The notes under the pieces were generated by a model. That model worked only from the letters and a program-made list of their open reading frames with translations. It did no database searches and was not told the origin of the DNA. From CAG-791 sp963655255 (GTDB taxonomy: Bacteria > Bacillota > Clostridia > Lachnospirales > Lachnospiraceae), in contig CAVKEB010000006.1 in the NCBI GenBank assembly GCA_963655255.1, positions 1-64,000 of the forward strand: 64,000 bases of DNA, written 5' to 3'. Shown in pieces: positions 33,863 to 39,783 of the stretch. Position 1 is the stretch's first letter; every line of letters starts with the position of its first letter. The translations under genes were made by a program, and so were the position numbers.

Positions 33863-34069
33863 ATGAAAAACGAAACTTTGAACGAGGGCGGCCATAAAGA
33901 AATGGCGGCTCTCATTTTTTCGAAATTAAAGTCATATATAGACAGCAATTCCTATTCGTATTATATCGACGAAAACACCGGTGAGCTGTTTGCTGTGAAT
34001 AATGCGGGAGGAACATCGCCGGATCTGAAAATGGATGAAACATCCGGAGATATTTATTATCTGATCTGA
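33863..34069 (+). CDS. Small tail-region protein, 68 aa
   Basis: HKEMAALIFSKLKSYIDSNS and YYIDENTGELFAVNNAGG, ending DETSGDIYYLI. The ending resembles the end of the BppU-like protein. Function unknown. Confidence 0.6.
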   Translation: MKNETLNEGGHKEMAALIFSKLKSYIDSNSYSYYIDENTGELFAVNNAGGTSPDLKMDETSGDIYYLI

Positions 34070-34085
34070 AGGAGATGAAGAGAAA

Positions 34086-34619
34086 ATGAGTGTGAAAACA
34101 CCAATCGGGAACGTGCTTAATGCAATTTGGAATAATGCGTTGACACTGCCAGAAATCAGATCATCGAGCAACCTTACCAAGAAGTTTGCAAAGGCGGAAG
34201 CGGTTAGGTCCCTCGACGATAATCTCGGTAGTGTGTGGCTATCGACTGCATCGTATGTTGCTGGGCAGTATGTGATCTATCAGAGCTATATCTATAGATG
34301 CATCAAAAATACAGCAGCAGGTACAATACCGACGAATGCAACATATTGGGAAAAAACGAATCTGGCGACGGAGATCACGTCATTAAATACCAATTTAAAA
34401 AGTGGTATTTCAAAACTTCTTCCCGCGCAATCTCTGACAGCGGCAGGTGGATCTTTGACCTTTAAAGATTCAAGTATTACGACCGATTCTTTGATTGTAC
34501 CGTATGCGACTTTATACGGAATCTCACCGTCCAACATTACCACGGAAACAGGATCATGCACTGTAACTTTTGACGTACAGTCAGCGGCTTTTGATGTGTG
34601 TATCACAGTAAGAAATTAA
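34086..34619 (+). CDS. Tail tip protein with carbohydrate-binding-like motif, 177 aa
   Basis: Residues about 60-90 (YVAGQYVIYQSYIYRCIKNT, then PTNATYWEKT) match the pattern of short ChiC/CBM5-12-like carbohydrate-binding repeats used by phage fibres. A beta-rich domain follows. GAAGGAGATGAAGAG precedes the start. Probably a receptor-recognition part, inferred from the motif and position. Confidence 0.65.
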   Translation: MSVKTPIGNVLNAIWNNALTLPEIRSSSNLTKKFAKAEAVRSLDDNLGSVWLSTASYVAGQYVIYQSYIYRCIKNTAAGTIPTNATYWEKTNLATEITSLNTNLKSGISKLLPAQSLTAAGGSLTFKDSSITTDSLIVPYATLYGISPSNITTETGSCTVTFDVQSAAFDVCITVRN

Positions 34620-34634
34620 AAAGGAGAAGAGAAC

Positions 34635-34961
34635 ATGAAAACACTCAAATTCAAGAATGGAAAGACTTTTGATTTTCGCGACACCTCGACCGTAAACACC
34701 CTTGTTTACGACTGCACTACCTTCGCGGATTTGGATTTTATCAAGGCGCAGTTTGAGGTGGAGAATAATCTGATCGGCGGCACTTTTGACGGTGAGCCGA
34801 TCTCTGAAACCGTATATACCGGCGCAAACGTGGAGCTTTCCGCAGACGGCAAGATTGTGGCGTACTTCGCCACGAGGGCATATACGGATAAAGAAATCGT
34901 CAACCAGAGGCTGTCTGATCTTGAAGATGCCTTTGCAGACCTGATGACAACTCAGGATTAA
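34635..34961 (+). CDS. Small tail-region protein, 108 aa
   Basis: MKTLKFKNGKTFDFRDTSTV and IGGTFDGEPISETVYTGANV, then the helical end VNQRLSDLEDAFADLMTTQD. It is the last unbroken gene before the G-tract modules, which follow at once with their own ribosome site. Confidence 0.65.
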   Translation: MKTLKFKNGKTFDFRDTSTVNTLVYDCTTFADLDFIKAQFEVENNLIGGTFDGEPISETVYTGANVELSADGKIVAYFATRAYTDKEIVNQRLSDLEDAFADLMTTQD

Positions 34962-34972
34962 AGGAGGTTTAT

Positions 34973-35361
34973 ATGGCATTTTATCGTTGTGGGGGGGCAG
35001 TCTGAAACCGTTTAAAATCAGAATGCACGCCACTTCCGGCTCCGCTAATACAGCAGGCAAAATCGCGGCCAGTGTCACGTTCCCGTTTTACATGGTCAAG
35101 AGAGTAGAGATATTCCACACGCAATCAGATTCGAGTGGTGGAACAATAACGTTGACGGCATACGGAATCACAGACGTTACCGATGCAAACTACACGAATA
35201 AAATTGTGGGAGTAACCGCAAATAGAGCGGACATTTCGGAGAAAAATCCACTCGTATTAGACTTAGGAAATTCTGCTAAATATGATTATGTGAAGTTGTA
35301 TCTTACGGGGACACAATTTAATTATGTCCAGTCGGCAGAAATGACAATTTATCCAAGATAG
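34973..35361 (+). CDS. Tail-tip module A, out of frame at a G7 tract
   Basis: AAGGAGG precedes ATG 34973, which reads MAFYRCGGAV and stops at 35003-35005. The G7 tract lies at 34991-34997. With eight G the frame would continue MAFYRCGGGSLKPFKIR and run to 35361, a product of 129 aa with beta-rich content (SVTFPFYMVKRVEIFHTQSD). The downstream frame is open and codon use looks normal, so selection seems to keep it. The same leader is found in module D and similar ones in B and C. Explanations are slipped-strand phase variation, -1 recoding, or a homopolymer error. Confidence 0.65.
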
Positions 35362-35371
35362 GAGGTTTATC

Positions 35372-35839
35372 ATGAGCAAAGCAAAAGCAAGAATTTTAGC
35401 ACGCTGCATTTATCGCGGCAGTAAGACAATCGAAGATGTAGATGAGCAGTATAGAGCAGACGTGAGAGAGAGTATCTCCTTCTGTTCGGAGAGGAGCTTG
35501 CATGAGCTTCTATCCGTGCCGTGGGGGGGTAAGAAACCGTATCTGTTAGCGGCTAACGTTAGTGGATCTGGTGGGACAATAAATTACAATATATCGTCAC
35601 TGGTAAAAGAATACGCATCACTGACGAAAGATAATATTCTGATCGTGCCGAAAACCGTATATTTAACATTTTTGGGCGGCAGGCATAGCGGAGAAGGATG
35701 GAAGTCAGGAAGTGCGAGTATTGGGTATAGCTATACTCCATCCAACGGGCAGATAACTGTCAGTGGAACAGCAACAGCAGGCGGTGGAGACAACAGTGCG
35801 TATCTTACCAGTGTTGATATTTGGATAATACCAACATAA
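35372..35839 (+). CDS. XkdX/CD1375-like small protein, read through into module B in the present G7 state
   Basis: AGGAGGTTTATC precedes the ATG. The first 40 residues (ARILARCIYRGSKTIEDVDE, then QYRADVRE) match the pattern of short XkdX/CD1375-type tail proteins of about 45-55 aa. As sequenced the frame continues through VPWGGKKPYLL into module B, giving 155 aa. With one more G in the tract at 35523-35529 this frame would end after VPWGG at TAA, a normal-sized 53-aa protein, and module B would be translated from its own ATG at 35502. The tract length thus sets fused or separate products. Confidence 0.65.
   Translation: MSKAKARILARCIYRGSKTIEDVDEQYRADVRESISFCSERSLHELLSVPWGGKKPYLLAANVSGSGGTINYNISSLVKEYASLTKDNILIVPKTVYLTFLGGRHSGEGWKSGSASIGYSYTPSNGQITVSGTATAGGGDNSAYLTSVDIWIIPT
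35502..35839 (+). CDS. Tail-tip module B, own start out of frame at a G7 tract
   Basis: GGAGAGGAG precedes ATG 35502, which reads MSFYPCRGGVRNRIC and stops. The G7 tract is at 35523-35529. With G8 the product would begin MSFYPCRGGGKKPYLLA and extend to 35839, 112 aa. The body is beta-rich (SGSGGTINYNISSLVKEYAS; GQITVSGTATAGGGDNSAYL). In the present state the body can still be made as a fusion with the upstream XkdX-like protein. Confidence 0.65.
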
Positions 35840-35848
35840 GGAGTAAAT

Positions 35849-36193
35849 ATGTCTTTTTATCCAACAAAGGGTGGCGGGGAAGATAAACTAGAAAATCATT
35901 ATTATATCGGAAATTTCAAAGATACGGATAATAATAGAAGTACGGTTTTAACGATCAATATTCCAGCCAGTGTTCGTAAAAATAAGCCAATACAATTCGC
36001 TTTTGCAGTATCACATTACGAGAGCGATGGAAGCGCTGGCGACGTTACATCAAAAGATATGTCACAGAACCAAAACGAACGTTCTTGCACTATTACTGGA
36101 GAGGGAACTTTCACAATCAATACAGCCAGAGTGGCATTGAATACAACGTATAATGCAAGATATGTTTCTGGTACATATATCGTATTTTTCTAG
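35849..36193 (+). CDS. Tail-tip module C, intact
   Basis: Encodes 114 aa. AAGGAG precedes ATG 35849. It starts MSFYPTKGGGEDKLENHYYI, where the three glycines are coded GGT GGC GGG rather than by a pure G run. The frame is uninterrupted, so this module is fixed on and shows what the on form of the neighbours looks like. The body is beta-rich with VLTINIPASVRKNKPIQFAF. A small tail adhesin or decoration role is inferred. Confidence 0.7.
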   Translation: MSFYPTKGGGEDKLENHYYIGNFKDTDNNRSTVLTINIPASVRKNKPIQFAFAVSHYESDGSAGDVTSKDMSQNQNERSCTITGEGTFTINTARVALNTTYNARYVSGTYIVFF

Positions 36194-36205
36194 AAGGAGG
36201 CTTAT

Positions 36206-36542
36206 ATGGCATTTTATCGTTGCGGGGGGCAGTAACAAGAAGCAAGAGGTAATTGTTGAGAAATTCGTATTAAGCGGAAACAATAACTATATTGCGGTAT
36301 TCGATTTTGGAAAGTATTTCAGCTCGTATGATGAATTTTTAAAAAATACAGTAGTATCACTCTGCGGATCTGGAACGACTGGAAGCACGGTGCGGAATAC
36401 CGGTGGATATCTTGTGTATAACGGAGAAGAACACCTTGTAGACGTGGCAAGAAAAAGCGTCACGGGGACAAGAATTCAGATTTCTCATTATCAGCAAGGA
36501 GCCATTGGAAATATTTCAAACTTTATTCTGATTAAGCAATAA
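36206..36542 (+). CDS. Tail-tip module D, out of frame at a G6 tract
   Basis: AGAAGGAGG precedes ATG 36206, which reads MAFYRCGGQ and stops. The G6 tract lies at 36224-36229. With G8 (or G5) it would read MAFYRCGGGSNKKQEVIV and extend to 36542, about 112 aa. The body has VEKFVLSGNNNYIAVFDFG and ISHYQQGAIGNISNFILIKQ. The leader is identical to module A up to the tract. The needed shift differs from A and B in direction for ribosomal slippage, but all three need the same tract length of eight. Confidence 0.65.
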
Positions 36543-36557
36543 AGGAAAAATGAAGAG

Positions 36558-36585
36558 CAGCCGCGGATTACACCGTGGCTGTTTT
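36558..36585 (+). terminator. Terminator at the end of the tail operon
   Basis: CAGCCGCGG/CCGTGGCTG with loop ATTACA, followed by TTTT. It overlaps the end of the convergent BrnA gene and may serve both directions. Confidence 0.8.
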
Positions 36586-36792
36586 CTTCCATTCAATATG
36601 AAGTTCACGTTTCTGCTGGGCACAATCGGTCAGATATAGGTTGATCAGTGTCTGATAAGGAATACCGGATTCTTCCGACTGATGTTTGAAATAATCAATC
36701 GTATCAGCATTGATATTTATGGTAATCTGCTTTTTGAGATTCTTGGTATAAGGATTCTTCCGGGCATTCGTGAAATCATATTCGTTTCTCAT
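36568..36792 (-). CDS. brnA: BrnA-like antitoxin
   Basis: Encodes 74 aa. Begins MRNEYDFTNARKNPYTKNLK, then QITININADTIDYFKHQSEE and PYQTLINLYLTDCA, the BrnA/ribbon-helix-helix pattern of this antitoxin family. GGAGGTG lies at good spacing before ATG 36792. It follows the toxin gene with a 5-bp gap in one operon. BrnA neutralises BrnT and usually represses the shared promoter. Confidence 0.85.
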   Translation of the reverse strand: MRNEYDFTNARKNPYTKNLKKQITININADTIDYFKHQSEESGIPYQTLINLYLTDCAQQKRELHIEWKKTATV

Positions 36793-36797
36793 ACATA

Positions 36798-37082
36798 TCA
36801 CCTCCAGTATTGTTCGGATTCGGTAGAAGTCGCTTTTCTTGCGGAGATAATCCGAATGACGGAATCAGATTCGCAGTAGCAGTGGCAGACGATGAGGAGC
36901 TTTCCGGAGCTGCTGTTTCCGAGAATAATGAAACGATCTTCCTCTATGGAATGATCTGGATCATCTATGACAAGAGCATTGTCATCATAGAACACGGAAG
37001 AAGCCTCTTCGAAGGAAATTCCGTGTTTCTTTTTGTTTATGGAGTTTTTGTTTTCATCCCACTCGAAACGAATCATGTTCAT
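36798..37082 (-). CDS. brnT: BrnT-like ribonuclease toxin
   Basis: Encodes 94 aa. IRFEWDENKNSINKKKHGIS, then FEEASSVFYDDNALVIDD and IRIISARKATSTESEQYW, are the hallmark stretches of BrnT, a RelE-like RNase. Two ATGs (37082 and 37076) are possible; the mRNA from the predicted promoter would start close to 37082 and be nearly leaderless. The pair sits between tail and lysis genes on the opposite strand, with its own promoter, so it can be expressed in the lysogen. Confidence 0.9.
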   Translation of the reverse strand: MNMIRFEWDENKNSINKKKHGISFEEASSVFYDDNALVIDDPDHSIEEDRFIILGNSSSGKLLIVCHCYCESDSVIRIISARKATSTESEQYWR

Positions 37083-37088
37083 AATTAC

Positions 37089-37116
37089 ATTATAATTATG
37101 AGTGAAAGTTGGTCAA
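37089..37116 (-). promoter_or_regulatory. Promoter of brnT-brnA
   Basis: On the minus strand TTGACC (37116-37111), 16 nt, TATAAT (37094-37089). The AT-rich repeats around the -10 box may be the BrnA operator. Confidence 0.65.
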
Positions 37117-37144
37117 GTGCGCGATGGGGAAAGGTCAATCAAAA

Positions 37145-37519
37145 ATGAATACAGTAATAACAGTAGTACTGGGCATCTTCGGCTCCGGGACCTTCTGCAG
37201 CCTGCTTACGCTGGGATTAAATCGGCACTGGCAGCAGAAGGACAGTAAGGCCGCAAGATCTACGGCAGAGAGCAGGATGATCCTCGGCTTGGGACACGAC
37301 AAGATCCTGTATCTCACAGATCGCTTCGTGAAACGGGGAGCGATTACGCTGAAGGAAAAGCGGAACCTGGAATATCTCTATGTTCCATATAGGGACATGC
37401 TTGGGAACGGCGATTGCAAAATCGGATATGATGCCTGCCAGAAGCTCCGGATTGCTTCGGAAGATGAAGCGGAGGTTCTGGACTGGGAAATCCGTAAGAA
37501 GAACGGCGAGGCATCATGA
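37145..37519 (+). CDS. Membrane-anchored protein at the start of the lysis cassette, 124 aa
   Basis: An N-terminal membrane segment (TVITVVLGIFGSGTFCSLLT) is followed by a soluble helical domain with ILGLGHDKILYLTDRFVKRG and KRNLEYLYVPYRDM. Such proteins are common just before the holin in clostridial siphophages and are of unknown role. It overlaps the next start by four bases. Confidence 0.65.
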   Translation: MNTVITVVLGIFGSGTFCSLLTLGLNRHWQQKDSKAARSTAESRMILGLGHDKILYLTDRFVKRGAITLKEKRNLEYLYVPYRDMLGNGDCKIGYDACQKLRIASEDEAEVLDWEIRKKNGEAS

Positions 37520-37809
37520 AAAACAAAATATGCGGTACGGATATCGTCCTTGCGCTGATCGGCGTGGGGACGATTCTTTTTATCCGAAAGGTCTTTGAGG
37601 TCTTTGCTCTGACCGGAATGGAGCCGGATGCTCTGGTGACGGGGTTCTTTGCGTTTGCCACGGCGGAGGCGGCCATCTGCTGGCGGATCCATACGGACAA
37701 GAAAAAACGGCAGAGCAGGGCGGAGACTGCGGACGAGCTGGATCTGGATATTGAAGCGGATCCGAATGAATACGATGAAAGAAATGAGGAAAGGAACGGT
37801 GAAGGGTAA
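37516..37809 (+). CDS. Small membrane protein in the lysis cassette, 97 aa
   Basis: Two membrane segments (IVLALIGVGTILFIRKVF and ALVTGFFAFATAEAAICW) and a highly charged acidic tail (ADELDLDIEADPNEYDERNE). Possible second holin or holin regulator. Overlaps the next start by one base. Confidence 0.6.
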   Translation: MKNKICGTDIVLALIGVGTILFIRKVFEVFALTGMEPDALVTGFFAFATAEAAICWRIHTDKKKRQSRAETADELDLDIEADPNEYDERNEERNGEG

Positions 37810-38153
37810 TGAGTGAAAATACATTTCGAATTGTGGAGCTTGCGGTCCGGCTGATTGTCGGCCTGCTTGCGGTTTATGTGATTCCGGTAGTGTCGAGGGC
37901 CATCAGGCAGAAGCTGGCGCAGAGCGAAGTCGGAAAAGCCGTCCTTGCGGCGCAGCAGACGCTGTGGGAGAAGTCCGGTCAGGAGCGGAAAGAGTTCGCA
38001 ATGAAGGCCGCGCGGGCGGCTCTGGATGAATTGCATATCAGTATGTCAGATGAGCAGCTCTCTTTATTGATTGAAGCAGCAGTGCAGGAGATGCACATCA
38101 GCAAAGGTGATTATCCGGAGGACAAGAGCGATGACAACACAGCAGGTAATTGA
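37809..38153 (+). CDS. Phage holin (LLH family, probable)
   Basis: Encodes 114 aa. One N-terminal membrane helix (IVELAVRLIVGLLAVYVIPV) and a long amphipathic region with AAQQTLWEKSGQERKEFAMK and DEQLSLLIEAAVQEM, as in the LLH holin family. It opens the membrane at lysis so that the endolysin can pass. Its end overlaps the endolysin gene by 23 bp. Confidence 0.75.
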   Translation: MSENTFRIVELAVRLIVGLLAVYVIPVVSRAIRQKLAQSEVGKAVLAAQQTLWEKSGQERKEFAMKAARAALDELHISMSDEQLSLLIEAAVQEMHISKGDYPEDKSDDNTAGN

Positions 38154-38847
38154 AAAAGCAGTCACATGGGCGGTGCAGACCGCGCAGGATCCGGCGCATG
38201 GCTACGATCAGACGCACCGGTGGGGGCCGGACTATGACTGCAGCGCCTTCCTTATTACAGCCTGGCAGCAGGCGGGTGTAGGCGTGAAGACAGCAGGAGC
38301 GACATATACCGGCAACATGCTTCCGGCTTTCCTGCAATGCGGCTTTGAAGACATTACCGCAGAGGTAAATCTGAACACCGGTGCGGGACTGCGGCGCGGC
38401 GATGTTCTTTTGAACACGCAGCATCACACTGCGATGAGCATTGGGAACGGTCAGATCGTCCATGCGAGCATCAACGAGAAGGGGACGGCAACCGGTGGCA
38501 GGACCGGAGACCAGACCGGGCGTGAAATCTGCGTGAGGAACTACTACAAGTACCCGAAGGGATGGAACAAGGTCCTTCGGTATGTCGGATCCGGGGCGAA
38601 GCCGGAAAAGAAGGCAGACAGCCAGACAGGAGGTGCGGTCGTGAAACAGTATGCGGGAGTGGTCAGTGTCAGCTCATATCTCAACGTTCGGACCGGTGCG
38701 GGAACACAGTATCCGGTTGCCAAAATCGGCGGAGTAGATTTTCGCCTGCCGGACGGAATGGTAGTGTCCATCGAAGCGGAACAGGAAGGATGGGGAAAAC
38801 TCACCGGCGTAGCCGGATGGGTGAGCCTGACCTATATCAGGAAGTAA
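38131..38847 (+). CDS. Endolysin: NlpC/P60-type peptidase with C-terminal SH3 domain
   Basis: Encodes 238 aa from ATG 38131. The catalytic cysteine lies in GPDYDCSAFLITAWQQAGV, and the histidine in LLNTQHHTAMSIGNGQIVHA, as in CHAP/NlpC-P60 enzymes that cut peptidoglycan stem peptides. After a short linker an SH3 domain (SSYLNVRTGAGTQYPVAKIG through GWGKLTGVAGWVSLTYI) would bind the cell wall. It completes the lysis cassette. Confidence 0.9.
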   Translation: MTTQQVIEKAVTWAVQTAQDPAHGYDQTHRWGPDYDCSAFLITAWQQAGVGVKTAGATYTGNMLPAFLQCGFEDITAEVNLNTGAGLRRGDVLLNTQHHTAMSIGNGQIVHASINEKGTATGGRTGDQTGREICVRNYYKYPKGWNKVLRYVGSGAKPEKKADSQTGGAVVKQYAGVVSVSSYLNVRTGAGTQYPVAKIGGVDFRLPDGMVVSIEAEQEGWGKLTGVAGWVSLTYIRK

Positions 38848-38848
38848 A

Positions 38849-38862
38849 TTGCGCTGGCGCAA
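38849..38862. repeat. Phage 14-bp palindrome, copy 4 (TTGCGCTGGCGCAA)
   Basis: Directly after the endolysin stop codon, overlapping none of its codons; the two central bases are mismatched. On circular phage DNA it lies about 860 bp from copy 1. Confidence 0.75.
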
Positions 38863-38874
38863 TCGGGAGGAAAA

Positions 38875-38976
38875 ATGGGAGCAATCGTAACAGCGGCGGT
38901 GGCCGTCGTACTTGGGAGCCTGTGGCTGATCGGCATGGTCGTCCTTGTGGCAGCAGGCAGCATGATGCTGGATTGA
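38875..38976 (+). CDS. Tiny membrane protein, 33 aa, after the endolysin
   Basis: MGAIVTAAVAVVLGSLWLIG and MVVLVAAGSMMLD form one long hydrophobic segment. GGGAGGAAAA precedes the ATG. Possibly a lysis accessory. Confidence 0.6.
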   Translation: MGAIVTAAVAVVLGSLWLIGMVVLVAAGSMMLD

Positions 38977-39006
38977 GTATAGAAAAGCAGAAGTGATTTA
39001 ATTGGG

Positions 39007-39035
39007 CCGTCGCCTTCGGGTGGCGGTCTTTTTTA
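39007..39035 (+). terminator. Terminator of the late operon
   Basis: CCGTCGCC-TTCG-GGTGGCGG (with wobble pairs) followed by a run of T. Ends the lysis cassette. Confidence 0.85.
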
Positions 39036-39053
39036 ATTTTGCGAAGAATAATG

Positions 39054-39082
39054 TTGACATGGGGTGCACCATATGATATTAT
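39054..39082 (+). promoter_or_regulatory. Promoter of small-peptide cassette 2
   Basis: TTGACA (39054-39059), 17 nt, TATTAT (39077-39082). The spacer contains the palindrome GGTGCACC, a possible operator. It lies straight after the late terminator, so the cassette is separately controlled. Confidence 0.8.
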
Positions 39083-39115
39083 AATTTCAGGTCAAGAAAG
39101 GAAGGAGGTGATGAA

Positions 39116-39235
39116 ATGAAAAAGAGGAAGAAAAAGAAAAACGATAGCAAGAAGCTTCTGTCCGGGATTCTTCTTGCTACCGCAATTCTTAATCTTCTTC
39201 AGGCCGCAATTGAACTTGTCAAGGCTCTGAAGTAG
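39116..39235 (+). CDS. Small basic-hydrophobic peptide, 39 aa (cassette 2)
   Basis: A very basic start (MKKRKKKKNDSKK) followed by a leucine-, isoleucine- and alanine-rich helix ending in AIELVKALK. It resembles the 34-aa peptide at 16602 in build and ending. GGAAGGAGGTG lies upstream; here too an ATG (39111) opens only ATG-AAA-TGA, and its stop overlaps the real start. A GGGGGC-GAAA-GCCCC hairpin follows. A type I toxin-like or signalling peptide is possible; no family is recognised. Confidence 0.6.
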   Translation: MKKRKKKKNDSKKLLSGILLATAILNLLQAAIELVKALK

Positions 39236-39295
39236 TAAGGCGGGGGCGAAAGCCCCTGTCTACTTCAGAGTATACCAGAGAAAGGAGAAAATACA

Positions 39296-39388
39296 ATGAA
39301 GTATGTTGAAATCACATTGAGCTTGGCGCAGATAGTATTGTCGTTGGTAACGATCGTGATAGCAATAAAAATTTTAAAAAAGAGGTGA
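39296..39388 (+). CDS. Tiny membrane protein, 30 aa (cassette 2)
   Basis: MKYVEITLSLAQIVLSLVTI and VIAIKILKKR form a single membrane helix with a basic end. AAAGGAG is 9 nt before the ATG, and the stop lies 6 bp before the next gene. Confidence 0.55.
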   Translation: MKYVEITLSLAQIVLSLVTIVIAIKILKKR

Positions 39389-39394
39389 GATGTT

Positions 39395-39589
39395 ATGCCG
39401 GTAGGAAGCCCTAAAAAGAGCACACTGAGAACCAAAAAGTATCAGGAAAAGGTTGGCTATATCGCAAAGAGCTTCAAACTGAAAAAAGATATCACGGACC
39501 GCTTTGCGGATGCCTGCCGGGAGCGTGGCGAGAGCCAGGCCGCAGTTATCACGAGGCTGATGGAAGGCTATATTGCCGAAGAAAAATGA
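39395..39589 (+). CDS. Ribbon-helix-helix-like small DNA-binding protein next to attR
   Basis: Encodes 64 aa. After a basic N-terminus, SFKLKKDITDRFADACRERG and ESQAAVITRLMEGYI fit a ribbon-helix-helix (Arc-like) domain. AGAGGTGAG precedes the start. Its position 48 bp from the attR core, on the side opposite the integrase, makes a directionality factor or regulator of the peptide cassette possible. Both are inference. Confidence 0.6.
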   Translation: MPVGSPKKSTLRTKKYQEKVGYIAKSFKLKKDITDRFADACRERGESQAAVITRLMEGYIAEEK

Positions 39590-39614
39590 ACCAGTTCCTA
39601 CTTATTAAATACAT

Positions 39615-39651
39615 CTGTGTCGAAGTGTTTGCAGGTATCAAAGAGCCTGCA
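39615..39651. other. attR: left arm of attP plus core
   Basis: The 21-bp left arm of attP (39615-39635), one base, and the 15-bp core 39637-39651. The arm is the exact reverse complement of 3876-3896 at attL. To the right lies the original host groEL tail. Confidence 0.9.
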
Positions 39652-39693
39652 CCGGCAGCACCGGCACAGGGCGGCGCAGGAATGGGATACTAA
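39637..39693 (+). pseudogene. groEL: Displaced host groEL 3' end
   Basis: Nineteen codons including the stop, coding IKEPAPAAPAQGGAGMGY, in the normal GroEL C-terminal style. It has no start or ribosome site and is cut off from groEL by the prophage. Excision would rejoin it to groEL codons upstream of 3867. Confidence 0.9.
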
Positions 39694-39717
39694 AAAAGCC
39701 CGAAAATATCAAAAGGG

Positions 39718-39783
39718 GTCTTGCGTCAGCGTAAGACCATAAGAAAAGAGGAGACGGATCACACCGTCCCCTCTTTTTTTTTT
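39718..39783 (+). terminator. Original host groEL terminator region
   Basis: A hairpin GTCTTGCG/CGTAAGAC (39718-39737) followed by AAGAGGAGACGG/CCGTCCCCTCTT and nine T or more (39746-39783). The second part closely resembles the phage-supplied terminator at 3981-4014, with the flanking TTTTACGCCGT also shared. Confidence 0.85.

Larger units (their letters stand above)
3867..39651. mobile_element. Complete siphovirus prophage (about 35.77 kb) integrated in the 3' end of groEL
   Basis: Bounded by a 15-bp identical core, ATCAAAGAGCCTGCA, at 3867-3881 and 39637-39651. It carries a serine integrase beside the left end, repressor and early genes, a replication module, HK97-type head and siphovirus tail genes, lysis genes and small accessory genes. 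The modules are in normal order. No inactivating lesion is seen except G-tract frameshifts in tail-tip modules, which may be reversible. It is therefore probably inducible, which is inference. Confidence 0.95.

Noticed and set aside
36206..36542. Module D as a simple pseudogene
   Set aside because: The downstream frame is fully open, and the leader and G tract match two other modules, so a switch explains it better than decay.
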